A stretch of 56,834 nt of DNA, from contig DASXEJ010000144.1 in assembly GCA_036490175.1 (NCBI GenBank), positions 1 to 56,834 on the forward strand, given 5' to 3'. Shown piece after piece: positions 27,470 through 36,646 of this stretch (within the stretch, counting starts at the first letter, position 1; each line of letters starts with the position of its first letter). The stretch comes from Pirellulales bacterium (lineage in GTDB: Bacteria > Planctomycetota > Planctomycetia > Pirellulales > JACPPG01). Under the pieces are notes generated by a model. That model made no database searches. It was not told the DNA's origin and saw only the letters and a program-made list of their open reading frames with translations. A program made the translations under genes and the position numbers.

Positions 27470-29866
27470 GTGAATATTGGTTTCGCATGCCGGACAACAT
27501 GGTTGGTAATTGCCGGCGCGTGGCTGTCGCTGTGGCTGATAGTCGCGGATTCATGCCAGGCTCAAGCGTTCTTCTATAGTTTTACGACCCGCTTCGAGCT
27601 TTCCGACGCGATCGAGGTGCCGCAAGCCGATGCCGACACGCGCGCCCGCTTAGAGCAAGCCAAGGCATTTGTCGCCGACCGCCAATGGGACGAAGCGATC
27701 GAGACATTTCGACAGGTCATGGAGAGCGCCCCCGGGCGTGTTATTGCGGCCGGAGATCGCCGATTTGTCAGCGTTCGCGAATTCTGCCATATGTTGATCG
27801 TGGCTTTGCCCGCCGACGCGGTGGATCTCTATCGCAGTCGCGTTGATCCGCAGGCGAAGCACTTGTTTGACGAGGCGATTGCTCGCCATGATACTGCCGC
27901 CCTCTGCCGCGTGGCCGATCAATTCTTCGCTAGTGCTTCGGGCGATGACGCCTTGCTCGCACTGGGTGACCTCGCGCTGGAGCGGGGAGAGCATGGCCAA
28001 GCCCGCGCCTGGTACGAAAAGTTGATCGAGACTCCGCCTCAAACGGTGCCGAGCGCACCGTTCGAGAAATCGATGGTTGACGGACAAATCACGGCCGAGC
28101 AGCGCGTGCAGGTCGAGTATTGGTATCCGCCCGACAGTGCCGAGCCCCCGGCAGCGTACGTGCTGCGCCGCGACGAATCGTTGGACGATACCACACGTTT
28201 GACGCTCGTCGACTTTTGGCGGGATAGAGGACTGACGGCGGGTCGCTTGGCGTATCCGCGTTCCGATCTCGATTTGGCCGGAGTTCGCGCCCGTCTGGTG
28301 TTGGTTTCAATTCTGGAAGGCTCGCTGGAGCGCGCACGCGGTGAGCTAGCAGGATTTCAGTCGATCCATGCAACTGCCACCGGGAGGCTGGGTGGCCTAG
28401 ATGTGAATTATGCCGAAGCCCTGACCGCCATGTTGGCTGCGGCACCTTCTTGGCCGGCGACCGCCGTCGATAGAGAGTGGCCAACATTTGCCGGCGCGAT
28501 GTCGCGTTGCAAGGTCGCTCCAGTAGCGTTCGAGCCTTACACGCCGCTGTGGGCCGAGCCGGTCGTGCTCCCCAAGGCTCCGGCGACGGATTCGTCGTAT
28601 CCGTCTCCTCGTGTTGCCGAAACCAAGAATGAATTGCTGAGCTACCACCCGATCGTTGTCGGGAATCTGGTGTTGGTCGACACGCAGAACGAAGTTCGCG
28701 CGTACGACCTGCACACGGGTAAGCCCGCCTGGGGCAATGATGCGGTGATATACCGTCCGGGCGAGCCAGTTTCCGAGCGCTCGCATGGCACGCCCAGCAC
28801 GCTGGGTGTGGCACGGTTCACTCTGACGGCGCAGGCCGGGCATTTATACGCACGGCTCGGAGACCCGCTCACGACGCGGCCCGAGGACAATTCGATCTAC
28901 CACCAGCCGAGCTATTTGGTTGGCTTGGACCTAGGGGGCGAGGGCCGGCTGGTATGGCCGCCGATTCGTTTGGAGGACAAATGGTCCTTTGAAGGCACTC
29001 CGGTAACTGATGGGCGCCACATTTATGTGGCTGTGAGGCATGGCACGCGTCCGCAGTCGCACGTGGCCTGTTACGACGCGCGCACCGGCCATCAATTATG
29101 GCGACAGTTCGTCGCTAGCGCCGAAACTCCTGCTCGTGGCCAGTCGGGCGAGTGTACGCATAATTTACTGACACTGGTTGACGGTATGATATTCGTCAAT
29201 ACGAACCTGGGCGCCGTCGCTGCCCTATCGGCCGAGAACGGTCGGCCCGCCTGGATCGTGCGCTATCCGCGCGCCAAGAAGGGAGACCTGAATCAACGCG
29301 CGACGCATTTCTATCGCGATTTGACTCCCTGTCTTTACGACCGAGGGCGATTGATCGTCGCCCCTTCGGACTGCCAGAGCATCTTGGCCTACGATGCTGC
29401 GACGGGGCTATTGCTGTGGGAGACGAGCTTGGCAAAGGACGTGATTCATTTGCTAGGTGTGGCGGGCGAGGCTCTCTGGGGCAGCGGCGAAAAGCTGTGG
29501 CGCATCAACGTGTCAACTGGCAAAGTCAGTTACCCGTGGCCGGAGGGCCCGATGCCCAAGGGGTTCGGACGGGGAATCCTGGCCGGCACTAAGGTGTATT
29601 GGCCCACGCCCCAGTCGATCCACGTATTTGATCAGCGCACCGGCGAAGAGTCCGCACCAATCGAACTCGAATCGCGCGGCATTCCATCGGGCAACCTGGT
29701 CGCCGCCGGCGAGTTCCTGTTAATAGCCGGCAGCGAGCGATTGACGGCGTTAGGACCCACAAGGTCATCGGCAGCGCCGAAGGCGATGCGGGCCATCGAG
29801 GAATCTTTACCACGCAAGGACGTGCGCGCCATTTCCCAGCCGCGAAAGTCTCCCAATGTGAATTGA
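27470..29866 (+). CDS. Exported PQQ-like beta-propeller protein with helical N-terminal region
   Basis: The 798-residue protein has an N-terminal signal-like hydrophobic segment (about residues 10-32). A TPR-like helical region follows (about 50-300: 'AKAFVADRQWDEAIETFRQVM', 'LALGDLALERGEHGQARAWYEKLIETPP'). The C-terminal 450 residues carry PQQ/WD-like blades: 'VRAYDLHTGKPAWG', 'VACYDARTGHQLWR', 'VAALSAENGRPAWIVRYP', 'ILAYDAATGLLLWE', 'LWRINVSTGKV' and 'IHVFDQRTGEE'. These D-x-x-TG-x-x-x-W repeats fit the PQQ-like/BamB fold. No PQQ-dehydrogenase active-site residues are seen. GTG 27470 is the start, and a TATACT at 27328 is a possible -10. The role is probably structural or binding; it stands alone. 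Confidence 0.82.
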   Translation: MNIGFACRTTWLVIAGAWLSLWLIVADSCQAQAFFYSFTTRFELSDAIEVPQADADTRARLEQAKAFVADRQWDEAIETFRQVMESAPGRVIAAGDRRFVSVREFCHMLIVALPADAVDLYRSRVDPQAKHLFDEAIARHDTAALCRVADQFFASASGDDALLALGDLALERGEHGQARAWYEKLIETPPQTVPSAPFEKSMVDGQITAEQRVQVEYWYPPDSAEPPAAYVLRRDESLDDTTRLTLVDFWRDRGLTAGRLAYPRSDLDLAGVRARLVLVSILEGSLERARGELAGFQSIHATATGRLGGLDVNYAEALTAMLAAAPSWPATAVDREWPTFAGAMSRCKVAPVAFEPYTPLWAEPVVLPKAPATDSSYPSPRVAETKNELLSYHPIVVGNLVLVDTQNEVRAYDLHTGKPAWGNDAVIYRPGEPVSERSHGTPSTLGVARFTLTAQAGHLYARLGDPLTTRPEDNSIYHQPSYLVGLDLGGEGRLVWPPIRLEDKWSFEGTPVTDGRHIYVAVRHGTRPQSHVACYDARTGHQLWRQFVASAETPARGQSGECTHNLLTLVDGMIFVNTNLGAVAALSAENGRPAWIVRYPRAKKGDLNQRATHFYRDLTPCLYDRGRLIVAPSDCQSILAYDAATGLLLWETSLAKDVIHLLGVAGEALWGSGEKLWRINVSTGKVSYPWPEGPMPKGFGRGILAGTKVYWPTPQSIHVFDQRTGEESAPIELESRGIPSGNLVAAGEFLLIAGSERLTALGPTRSSAAPKAMRAIEESLPRKDVRAISQPRKSPNVN

Positions 29867-29996
29867 ATCTCGCCAACGCAAGTTCTTTGTCGTCGGGACC
29901 GGACGTGATAAACGCGAGAGCTGTCGCCGTGTCACTGCGGCGCAAGCTATTGCCATGACTCGCTGAACGAACATACCACACAACTTGTAGCTGTTA

Positions 29997-30012
29997 CCCC
30001 CCCAAAAAAAAA
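29997..30012 (+). repeat. C7-A9 homopolymer before moxR
   Basis: Seven C followed at once by nine A, about 37 bp upstream of the MoxR start, in the gap after the beta-propeller gene. Such tracts can slip during replication. It lies in the leader, not in a reading frame, so any effect would be on transcription or translation initiation. Confidence 0.6.
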
Positions 30013-30048
30013 TTTGCCGCCACGGGTTGCCTCCTCAAAGGATCCATC

Positions 30049-31104
30049 ATGCTTGCAGACGATGATGTCCAGGCTGTCCATAAATTGAACGAAGCCTATC
30101 GCCGGCTGATCGGCGAGTTGGGCCGCGTGATCGTCGGCCAGCAAAATGTGATCGAAGAGTTGCTGATCGCGATGTTCGCCAGGGGACATTGCCTGCTGGT
30201 GGGTGTGCCTGGGCTGGCCAAGACTCTGTTGATTCGCACGCTGGCGGATACCTTGTCGCTTAAGTTCAGCCGCATCCAGTTCACGCCGGACTTGATGCCC
30301 TCGGACATAACCGGCACCGAGGTTATCCAGGAAGACAAAGCTTCGGGGGTGCGACAGTTCAAGTTTCTTGCCGGACCGATTTTTGCCAATGTGATCCTGG
30401 CCGACGAGATCAACCGCACGCCCCCCAAGACGCAGGCGGCGCTACTGGAAGCCATGCAAGAGCATCAGGTGACCGTCGGCGGCACGAGGCACCCACTCGC
30501 AGAGCCGTTCTTTGTGCTGGCCACACAGAATCCAATCGAGCAGGAGGGAACGTATCCTCTGCCTGAGGCGCAGCTCGATCGATTCATGTTCAATACGTTT
30601 GTCGATTACCCGGACGAAGACGAGGAGCTGGAAATCGTGCGCCGCACAACGGCCGATACGATACCCAACCTGGCCGCGACCCTGTCGGCCGACGATATTC
30701 TGTCGATGCAGAGTATCGTGCGGCGTGTACCCGTGGCCGATCACGTGGCGCGTTATGCGCTCCGCTTTACGAGGCTCACGCGGCGTGAGAAGGGGGAAGT
30801 GCCACAATTCGTCAAGGATTATGTCAGCTGGGGCGCCGGCCCGCGTGCAAGCCAATATCTGGTGTTGGGGGCAAAGGCGCGGGCAATATTGCACGGCCGG
30901 TATCATGCCGAGTGCGAAGACGTGCGAGCGGTTGTCGCGCCGGTATTGCGGCATCGCATCGTGACCAACTTCAACGCCGAAGCCGAGGGCATCAAGACCG
31001 ATGATATCGTTCGCAAGTTGATCGAAATTGTTCCGGAGTCCGATCTGGAGGCCGCCGCCGGTGGACGAGTATCAGAAGTATTTAGATCCGCAGATGCTGG
31101 CTAG
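30049..31104 (+). CDS. MoxR family AAA+ ATPase
   Basis: This 351-residue AAA+ ATPase shows Walker A '[13 protein letters not shown]' (about residue 50), Walker B '[23 protein letters not shown]', sensor 1 '[25 protein letters not shown]' and a C-terminal helical domain ending in 'RRVSEVF'-like residues. MoxR proteins typically act as chaperones that modify or insert metal into VWA-domain partners. DUF58 and VWA genes follow directly in the same operon, which fits. ATG 30049 follows AAGGATCC. The end overlaps the DUF58 gene by 44 bp. Confidence 0.95.
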   Translation: MLADDDVQAVHKLNEAYRRLIGELGRVIVGQQNVIEELLIAMFARGHCLLVGVPGLAKTLLIRTLADTLSLKFSRIQFTPDLMPSDITGTEVIQEDKASGVRQFKFLAGPIFANVILADEINRTPPKTQAALLEAMQEHQVTVGGTRHPLAEPFFVLATQNPIEQEGTYPLPEAQLDRFMFNTFVDYPDEDEELEIVRRTTADTIPNLAATLSADDILSMQSIVRRVPVADHVARYALRFTRLTRREKGEVPQFVKDYVSWGAGPRASQYLVLGAKARAILHGRYHAECEDVRAVVAPVLRHRIVTNFNAEAEGIKTDDIVRKLIEIVPESDLEAAAGGRVSEVFRSADAG

Positions 31105-31963
31105 TTTGCACGGCCTGGAGCTGCGCGCCCGACGCATTGTCGAAGGGTACGTGGCCGGCATGCACCGCAGCCCATACCACGGCTTCTCGGTCGAATTTGC
31201 TGAGCACCGCGAGTACGTGCCGGGGGATGATCTGCGCTATGTCGATTGGAAAGTTTTCGCCAAGACGGACAAGATCTATCTCAAGCAATACGAAGAAGAA
31301 ACCAATCTCGTTTGCTACTTGCTGCTCGACACTAGCGAAAGCATGCGCTACAAGAGCGATCAGGCCGCGCTCAGCAAGCTGGAATATGCGCAGTGTATTG
31401 CCGCCTCCCTGGCGTACCTGATTTTGCACCAGCAAGACAGCGTGGGGCTTGTGACGTTCGATCAAGAGATTCGCACCCTATTACGACCCAGCGGTAATGC
31501 CTCGCATCTGAAGCAGATGATCCACGTAATGGACGAGGCCCGGGCCGAACGAAAGACGGCTACGGGACCGATCTTTCACGACCTCGCCGAGCGATTGAAA
31601 AAGCGCGGCATTGTCGTAATTCTCAGTGATTTGTTTGATGACGTGTCGGCCATGATGGCGGGTTTGAAGCACTTCCGGCACCGCCGTCACGAAGTGGTGG
31701 TGTTCCACGTGCTGGATCCGGCCGAAATCGAGTTCCCCTTTCAACAGGCGACGTTATTCAAGGGCTTGGAGCAACTGCCCGAGGTTTTGAGTGATCCGCG
31801 TGCCCTGCGGCGGGCCTATCTAACCGAATTTGGAGCCTTCACCCGCCAGGTCCAACAAGGATGCCGGGCGCAGCGGGCCGACTACGTGCAAATGCGGACC
31901 GATCAGACTCTGGACGTTGCCCTGTCGGCCTACTTGTCGGCGCGGTTGACACGTGCTGGCTGA
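31061..31963 (+). CDS. DUF58 (VWA-like) protein
   Basis: The 300-residue soluble protein has the DUF58 signature '[41 protein letters not shown]'. This is followed by a VWA-like 'LLLDTSESM' (a D-x-S-x-S MIDAS metal site) and '[12 protein letters not shown]'. DUF58 proteins are the usual partners of MoxR ATPases. GTG 31061 lies inside the end of moxR; the alternative longer frame has no family similarity. A 64-bp gap to the first BatA-like gene. Confidence 0.93.
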   Translation: MDEYQKYLDPQMLASLHGLELRARRIVEGYVAGMHRSPYHGFSVEFAEHREYVPGDDLRYVDWKVFAKTDKIYLKQYEEETNLVCYLLLDTSESMRYKSDQAALSKLEYAQCIAASLAYLILHQQDSVGLVTFDQEIRTLLRPSGNASHLKQMIHVMDEARAERKTATGPIFHDLAERLKKRGIVVILSDLFDDVSAMMAGLKHFRHRRHEVVVFHVLDPAEIEFPFQQATLFKGLEQLPEVLSDPRALRRAYLTEFGAFTRQVQQGCRAQRADYVQMRTDQTLDVALSAYLSARLTRAG

Positions 31964-32027
31964 TCTGGCGCTCGGCAGGCCGTGTGCCAAGACTGTCCTT
32001 TGATTCTGTTTGAGCGAACTCTAGCGA

Positions 32028-34229
32028 ATGCGAGAGGATCTGACTTTACTCGGCTTATGGGTTCATCCGGCCATGTTTGGCTGGCTGGTCGCTGCTGCTG
32101 CGCCCGTGCTGATCCATCTGCTAAGTCGGCGAAGATATCGCGAAGTTCAATGGGCGGCCATGCAGTATCTGCTCGCCGCGGTACGTAAGAACTCACGACG
32201 CATCCGCATCGAGAATTGGCTCCTGCTGGCCGTGCGCACGGCATTGGTGCTGTTAGTCGTGCTGGCCGTCGCCGAACCAATGCTCGAGCGCACCGGACTG
32301 GTGACACGTACCGGCCAACCGACGCATAAGGTACTGGTGCTCGATGCCTCGTACTCGATGGCCTATAAACCCAACGATCGCACGCGTTTCGAGCGCGCCA
32401 AACAGCGTGCCGAGCAGATCGTGCGCGAGAGCAACCAGGGGGACGGTTTCACGTTGGTGCTGATGGCCGATCCGCCGCAGGTGATTGTCGGCACGCCGTC
32501 GCTTGCTCCGCTGGACTTCACGAGCGAGATCGCCGGCACCAAAGTCACGGACAGTGGCGCCGACGTGGCAGCCACGCTAGTTCAAATCGAACGGATCCTT
32601 CAAACGGCCCGCCGTGAAAACACGCGCCTCGCGCACGAACAGATATTCTTTCTCACGGACCTTGGCCGTAACAGCTGGGCCCCTGACCTTAGTGCCGCCG
32701 CAGCGGCGGAGTTCCGCGAGCGCAGCGTTCGATTGGGAGAATCCGCAGCACTTACCATCGTCGATCTTGGCCAGCCGGATGCCGAGAATCTGGCCGTCGA
32801 GCAACTACGGCTCCTGGATGCGATCGTGACAGTGGACCAAGAAACGTCTCTGGCCGGAGAGATCCGCAATTTTGGTCGTCAGCCCAAGCCGCGGCAGACC
32901 GTTGAATTGTTCATTGATGGCGAGCGCCGCGGCGAACGTCAGGTCGACGTGCCGCCCGGAGGCCGAGCGACGGTCAGTTTCCCTTGTCGCTTCGATGCAG
33001 CCGGCGAGCACTCGCTTGAATTGCGGATGATGCCCGACCAGTTAGACGTGGACAATCACCGTTTTCTCGCGCTGCCCGTCAAGGACCAAGTGCGCGTGTT
33101 ATGCGTGGATGGGCATCCCACCGGAGGTCGATTCAAATCCGCAACGGACTTTCTGAGCGCGGCTTTGGCGCCCCCTGCAGGACAACAGAGTAATACGCGC
33201 GTACGTCCCGAGACCGTCACGGAAAGTGCGCTTTTGGACAACGATCTGACACAATACGACTGCGTGTTCATTTGTAATGTCGCGCAGTTTACCGAGCGCG
33301 AGGCACGCGTGCTGCGTTCCTATCTGAACTTTGGTGGTGGCCTGGTTTTCTTCCTGGGGGACCAGGTCCTGGCTGAGAGCTACAACCGCCAGTTGGCGAC
33401 GCGGGGCCGGGATGATCGGCACGTCTTGCCGGCCCAACTGCTGCAACCGGTTGAAGAGGCGCACTACGGACTCGATCCGCTCGGTTATCGGCACGCAATC
33501 GTCGACGTCTTTCGCGATGCCGAGCAGGCTGGCTTGCTGACCACGCCGGTACACAAATATTTTAAGCTCGCCGTGGACAGTCAGTCGCGCGCCCAGGTGG
33601 CCGTGGCCGTCGACAATGGCGATCCCTTCATTGTCGACGAACCGATTGGTCGTGGGCGATCCATGTTGGTTGCGACCTCGGCCGATGTTTCTTGGACTGC
33701 GATGCCCATGTGGCCCAGCTACGTGCCGATCGTGCAGGAACTGCTGATGCTGGCTGTTCGAGGACAGTTCCAGGAGCATAATTCGATCGTCGGCCAGCCC
33801 TTCGGAGCGATGCTGCCGCGCGGTCCGGTTCAGGCGGTGGCCGTGCAATTACCATCGGGCGAGACGAAACGTGCCGCCGTCCGGCCCGACGGCGCCGATC
33901 GCTCGTGGACGTTCGCCGACACAATGGCCAGCGGTGTATTTCGTGCTCAGGTCATAGGTGCCGGCGCAAAGGGGGCTGTAGATCGAGTGTTCGCCGTCAA
34001 CGTGAACACCGCTGAAAGTGATCTCGAACAAGTATCTCCCGAAGAGCTATCGAAGGACGTCTGGCCTGGCGTGCGATATTTTCATCGCACGAATGTGCGC
34101 GATGCGGATACCGTCGACGACGAGATCATCGTTCGCAGCCGTTTGCATTTGTGGTTGCTCATGGCGGCGATGGCCCTGTTGTTGGTCGAAAGCTTCTTGA
34201 ATTGGTTTACGGGGCGTTACGCCGTATGA
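32028..34229 (+). CDS. BatA-like membrane protein with VWA domain
   Basis: The 733-residue protein starts with the BatA N-terminus ('FGWLVAAAAPVLIHLLSRRRYREVQWAAMQYLLAA'), a second helix near residue 65-85, and a VWA domain with MIDAS 'LVLDASYSM' and 'FFLTDLGRNSW'. The middle part is a beta-sandwich-like region, then a segment resembling a Rossmann/GATase-type fold ('VRVLCVDGHP', 'YDCVFICNVAQFTEREARVLRSYLNFGGGLVFFLGD'). A final membrane helix near the C-terminus ('LWLLMAAMALLLVESFLNWF') anchors it. ATGA overlap with the next gene. It likely forms a membrane complex with the DUF58 and second VWA proteins. Confidence 0.88.
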   Translation: MREDLTLLGLWVHPAMFGWLVAAAAPVLIHLLSRRRYREVQWAAMQYLLAAVRKNSRRIRIENWLLLAVRTALVLLVVLAVAEPMLERTGLVTRTGQPTHKVLVLDASYSMAYKPNDRTRFERAKQRAEQIVRESNQGDGFTLVLMADPPQVIVGTPSLAPLDFTSEIAGTKVTDSGADVAATLVQIERILQTARRENTRLAHEQIFFLTDLGRNSWAPDLSAAAAAEFRERSVRLGESAALTIVDLGQPDAENLAVEQLRLLDAIVTVDQETSLAGEIRNFGRQPKPRQTVELFIDGERRGERQVDVPPGGRATVSFPCRFDAAGEHSLELRMMPDQLDVDNHRFLALPVKDQVRVLCVDGHPTGGRFKSATDFLSAALAPPAGQQSNTRVRPETVTESALLDNDLTQYDCVFICNVAQFTEREARVLRSYLNFGGGLVFFLGDQVLAESYNRQLATRGRDDRHVLPAQLLQPVEEAHYGLDPLGYRHAIVDVFRDAEQAGLLTTPVHKYFKLAVDSQSRAQVAVAVDNGDPFIVDEPIGRGRSMLVATSADVSWTAMPMWPSYVPIVQELLMLAVRGQFQEHNSIVGQPFGAMLPRGPVQAVAVQLPSGETKRAAVRPDGADRSWTFADTMASGVFRAQVIGAGAKGAVDRVFAVNVNTAESDLEQVSPEELSKDVWPGVRYFHRTNVRDADTVDDEIIVRSRLHLWLLMAAMALLLVESFLNWFTGRYAV

Positions 34230-36607
34230 GAGGAACTCTGCCAACCTGGCTAGAACCATTTCTTGGCCTCGATGCGGCCGAGCCGGGCGAAGGTGCGGTC
34301 TGGCGGTTCGACTTTCACTGGCCTTGGCCTGCCTGGGCAACGCTGTTGATGGCCGTCGGCGTAGTCGGGTGGATTGTGACGTTCTACCTACGCGAGGCTG
34401 GCACGGCGCGCCGCGCGACGCGCACCGGGCTGATCGCGCTTCGATTAACAACAGTCGCCATTCTCTGCTTTATGATCACGCAAGCGGCCCTTTCGCTTGA
34501 GCGTACGGGGTTACCCTACCTCGTAATCGCCATCGACGATTCAGCGAGCATGAGTATCGTCGACCGATATGACGATCCGCAGACCAACTCGCTCGCCGAG
34601 CGCGAAGTGCGCAGCGCCGGATTCGATAAGGCCACACGTTTGAATCTCGCTAAATCATTGTTGTTGGCCGACCAGGGCGACCTGCTGCGTGAGGCGGCGC
34701 GACGGCACAAGCTGAGATTGTATTTTGTCTCGGACACTGCGCGTGCCGAGCCTGATGATCTGGCCGGTTTGCTCGATCGTATCCGCGCGATGGAACCGAC
34801 GGGCCAAAGCACGCGCTTGGGCCAGGGGCTGCGGAGCATTCTTAACGATTTGCGCGGAGCGCCACCATCGGCGATCGTGCTGTTCAGTGATGGCATCAAC
34901 ACCGATGGCGAGTCGCTCGGCGACGCGGCCACTCATGCCCGTCGCAAGGGGGTTCCGCTCTTTACTGTGGGGCTAGGCAACCAGCGGCCCAATCGCGACC
35001 TGATCGTGAGCGACCTGTTGGTTGACGACGTGGTGTTCGTTGACGACATGGTGAATTTTGAATTCAAGCTCACTGGTTTCGGCTTTTCACAAAAGCGCGT
35101 CGAAGTTGTGCTTCGCGAAAAGGGCAGCCCCGCGCCGCTGGCCAAGATCACTGCCACGGTAGGGCCGGATGGAGAAGCGCACAAAGTCGTGATTCCGTAT
35201 CGGCCAACGGCCATTGGGGATTTCGAATACATCGTCGAAGTGCCCGGCCTGCCGGACGAAGCACAGGCGGACAACAACCGCCAAGAGCGGCTGATTAGCG
35301 TGCGCAAAGACCAAATTCGCGTATTGCTGGCGCAGGCCTATCCGAATTACGAGTTTCGTTACCTGAAGCACCTCTTGGAGCGCGATTCCACCATTGAGTT
35401 ACATACCGTGTTGCAGGAAGCTGATCCCGCCTACGCCGAGATCGACCAGTCGGCGCTGCGTTCATTTCCCGTGCGGCGTGACGAGCTCTTCAAATATGAC
35501 GTGGTCATATTCGGCGACCTCAATCCCTCGCTGATCGGTGCAGGCGTGATGCGCAATCTGGCGGATTTTGTGACCGAAAAAGGGGGCGGCATGGTGTTTA
35601 TCTCCGGGCCGCGATACACCCCCTTGGCGTATCGCAACACGCCACTGCAGGCGCTCTTTCCGTTGGAGTTCGAGGGGGCCACGGTCGGCAAGCCCATCGT
35701 CGGCCGTGAAGAGGGATTTCAGGCGGCTCCCACAGATCTGGGCCTGGCCAGTCCAACGATGCAACTCGGCGATACTCCCGCGCAAACTCGTGAGATTTGG
35801 AGCAAATTGCCGTCCCTGTTTTGGATGCTTGAAGTCTCGAAGCTTAAGCCTGCCGTGCGTGTGTTGGCCGAGCACGCCTCTCGCTCGGGCGATGAGGGCG
35901 CCAAGCTGCCGGTCATTTGTCTGCAATACGTTGGCGCCGGCAAGGTCCTGTTTCACGCCGTCGATGCCACCTGGCGCTGGCGCTATCGCGTGGGAGACGT
36001 GTTCTTTGCACGTTATTGGGTACAAACAATCCGTTATTTGAGCCGCGCCAAGTTGCTGGGCAAGGATCGTTCGGCCACGTTGACGACCGATCGGCACGAG
36101 TACCATCGGGGTGAGCCCGTCACATTGCGCGTGCGATTCACCGACGAACGGCTGGCCCCAGTCGAGGATGACGGCGTCAGCGTGATGATTGAGCAACAGG
36201 GGGGCAAGAACGAACGACTGCAATTGCAGCGGCTCTCTTCGGGGCGCGGTGTCTTCGAGGGTTCTCTCGTGGATCTTGCCGAGGGACGATACCACGCCTG
36301 GATCGCCGCACCGACGCTCGAAGGGAGCGCGCCGGCCACGGACTTCATGGTGGCGTCTGCTGGCGGCGAATTTGAACGGATCGAGGCCGATTTTGCACTT
36401 CTTCAAAGTGTCAGTGCGGATACCAAGGGCCAGCACTTTACGCTCGGCACTGTGGGGCAACTGAAACGATCGTTGCCTGGCGGCAGGCAGGTGCCGATCG
36501 AGACTTTGCGGCCGATCGAACTTTGGAACCGCTGGCCGCTGGTGCTGGCACTCGTGACGCTATTGGTAATCGAATGGCTGCTGCGGAAACGGTATGCGAT
36601 GGTATAA
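34226..36607 (+). CDS. VWA-domain membrane protein with GATase-like region
   Basis: This 793-residue protein has two N-terminal helices, then a VWA domain with MIDAS 'VIAIDDSASMSI' and 'SAIVLFSDGINTDGESLGDAA'. Next come a beta-rich segment ('DLLVDDVVFVDDMVNFEFKLTGF') and a region with 'YDVVIFGDLNPSLIGAGVMRNLADFVTEKGGGMVFISGP', the pattern of the glutamine amidotransferase-like domain seen in such proteins, here without an obvious catalytic Cys. A C-terminal helix (LVLALVTLLVIEWLLRKRY) completes it. ATG 34226 overlaps the preceding stop. It is a partner or paralogue of the preceding VWA protein. Confidence 0.87.
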   Translation: MRGTLPTWLEPFLGLDAAEPGEGAVWRFDFHWPWPAWATLLMAVGVVGWIVTFYLREAGTARRATRTGLIALRLTTVAILCFMITQAALSLERTGLPYLVIAIDDSASMSIVDRYDDPQTNSLAEREVRSAGFDKATRLNLAKSLLLADQGDLLREAARRHKLRLYFVSDTARAEPDDLAGLLDRIRAMEPTGQSTRLGQGLRSILNDLRGAPPSAIVLFSDGINTDGESLGDAATHARRKGVPLFTVGLGNQRPNRDLIVSDLLVDDVVFVDDMVNFEFKLTGFGFSQKRVEVVLREKGSPAPLAKITATVGPDGEAHKVVIPYRPTAIGDFEYIVEVPGLPDEAQADNNRQERLISVRKDQIRVLLAQAYPNYEFRYLKHLLERDSTIELHTVLQEADPAYAEIDQSALRSFPVRRDELFKYDVVIFGDLNPSLIGAGVMRNLADFVTEKGGGMVFISGPRYTPLAYRNTPLQALFPLEFEGATVGKPIVGREEGFQAAPTDLGLASPTMQLGDTPAQTREIWSKLPSLFWMLEVSKLKPAVRVLAEHASRSGDEGAKLPVICLQYVGAGKVLFHAVDATWRWRYRVGDVFFARYWVQTIRYLSRAKLLGKDRSATLTTDRHEYHRGEPVTLRVRFTDERLAPVEDDGVSVMIEQQGGKNERLQLQRLSSGRGVFEGSLVDLAEGRYHAWIAAPTLEGSAPATDFMVASAGGEFERIEADFALLQSVSADTKGQHFTLGTVGQLKRSLPGGRQVPIETLRPIELWNRWPLVLALVTLLVIEWLLRKRYAMV

Positions 36608-36646
36608 TCGACGGGTAACGGAAGTTGTTGGCGTACAGGAGTTTTC

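Noticed and set aside
35462-36460. A 332-residue minus-strand frame inside the second VWA gene
   Set aside because: GC-rich third positions keep antisense frames open; the sense product has clear VWA and GATase-like motifs.
36603-36608. TATAAT before the giant coiled-coil gene
   Set aside because: It spans the GTA-TAA end of the VWA gene and has no -35 at proper distance; the 39-bp gap fits operon read-through.
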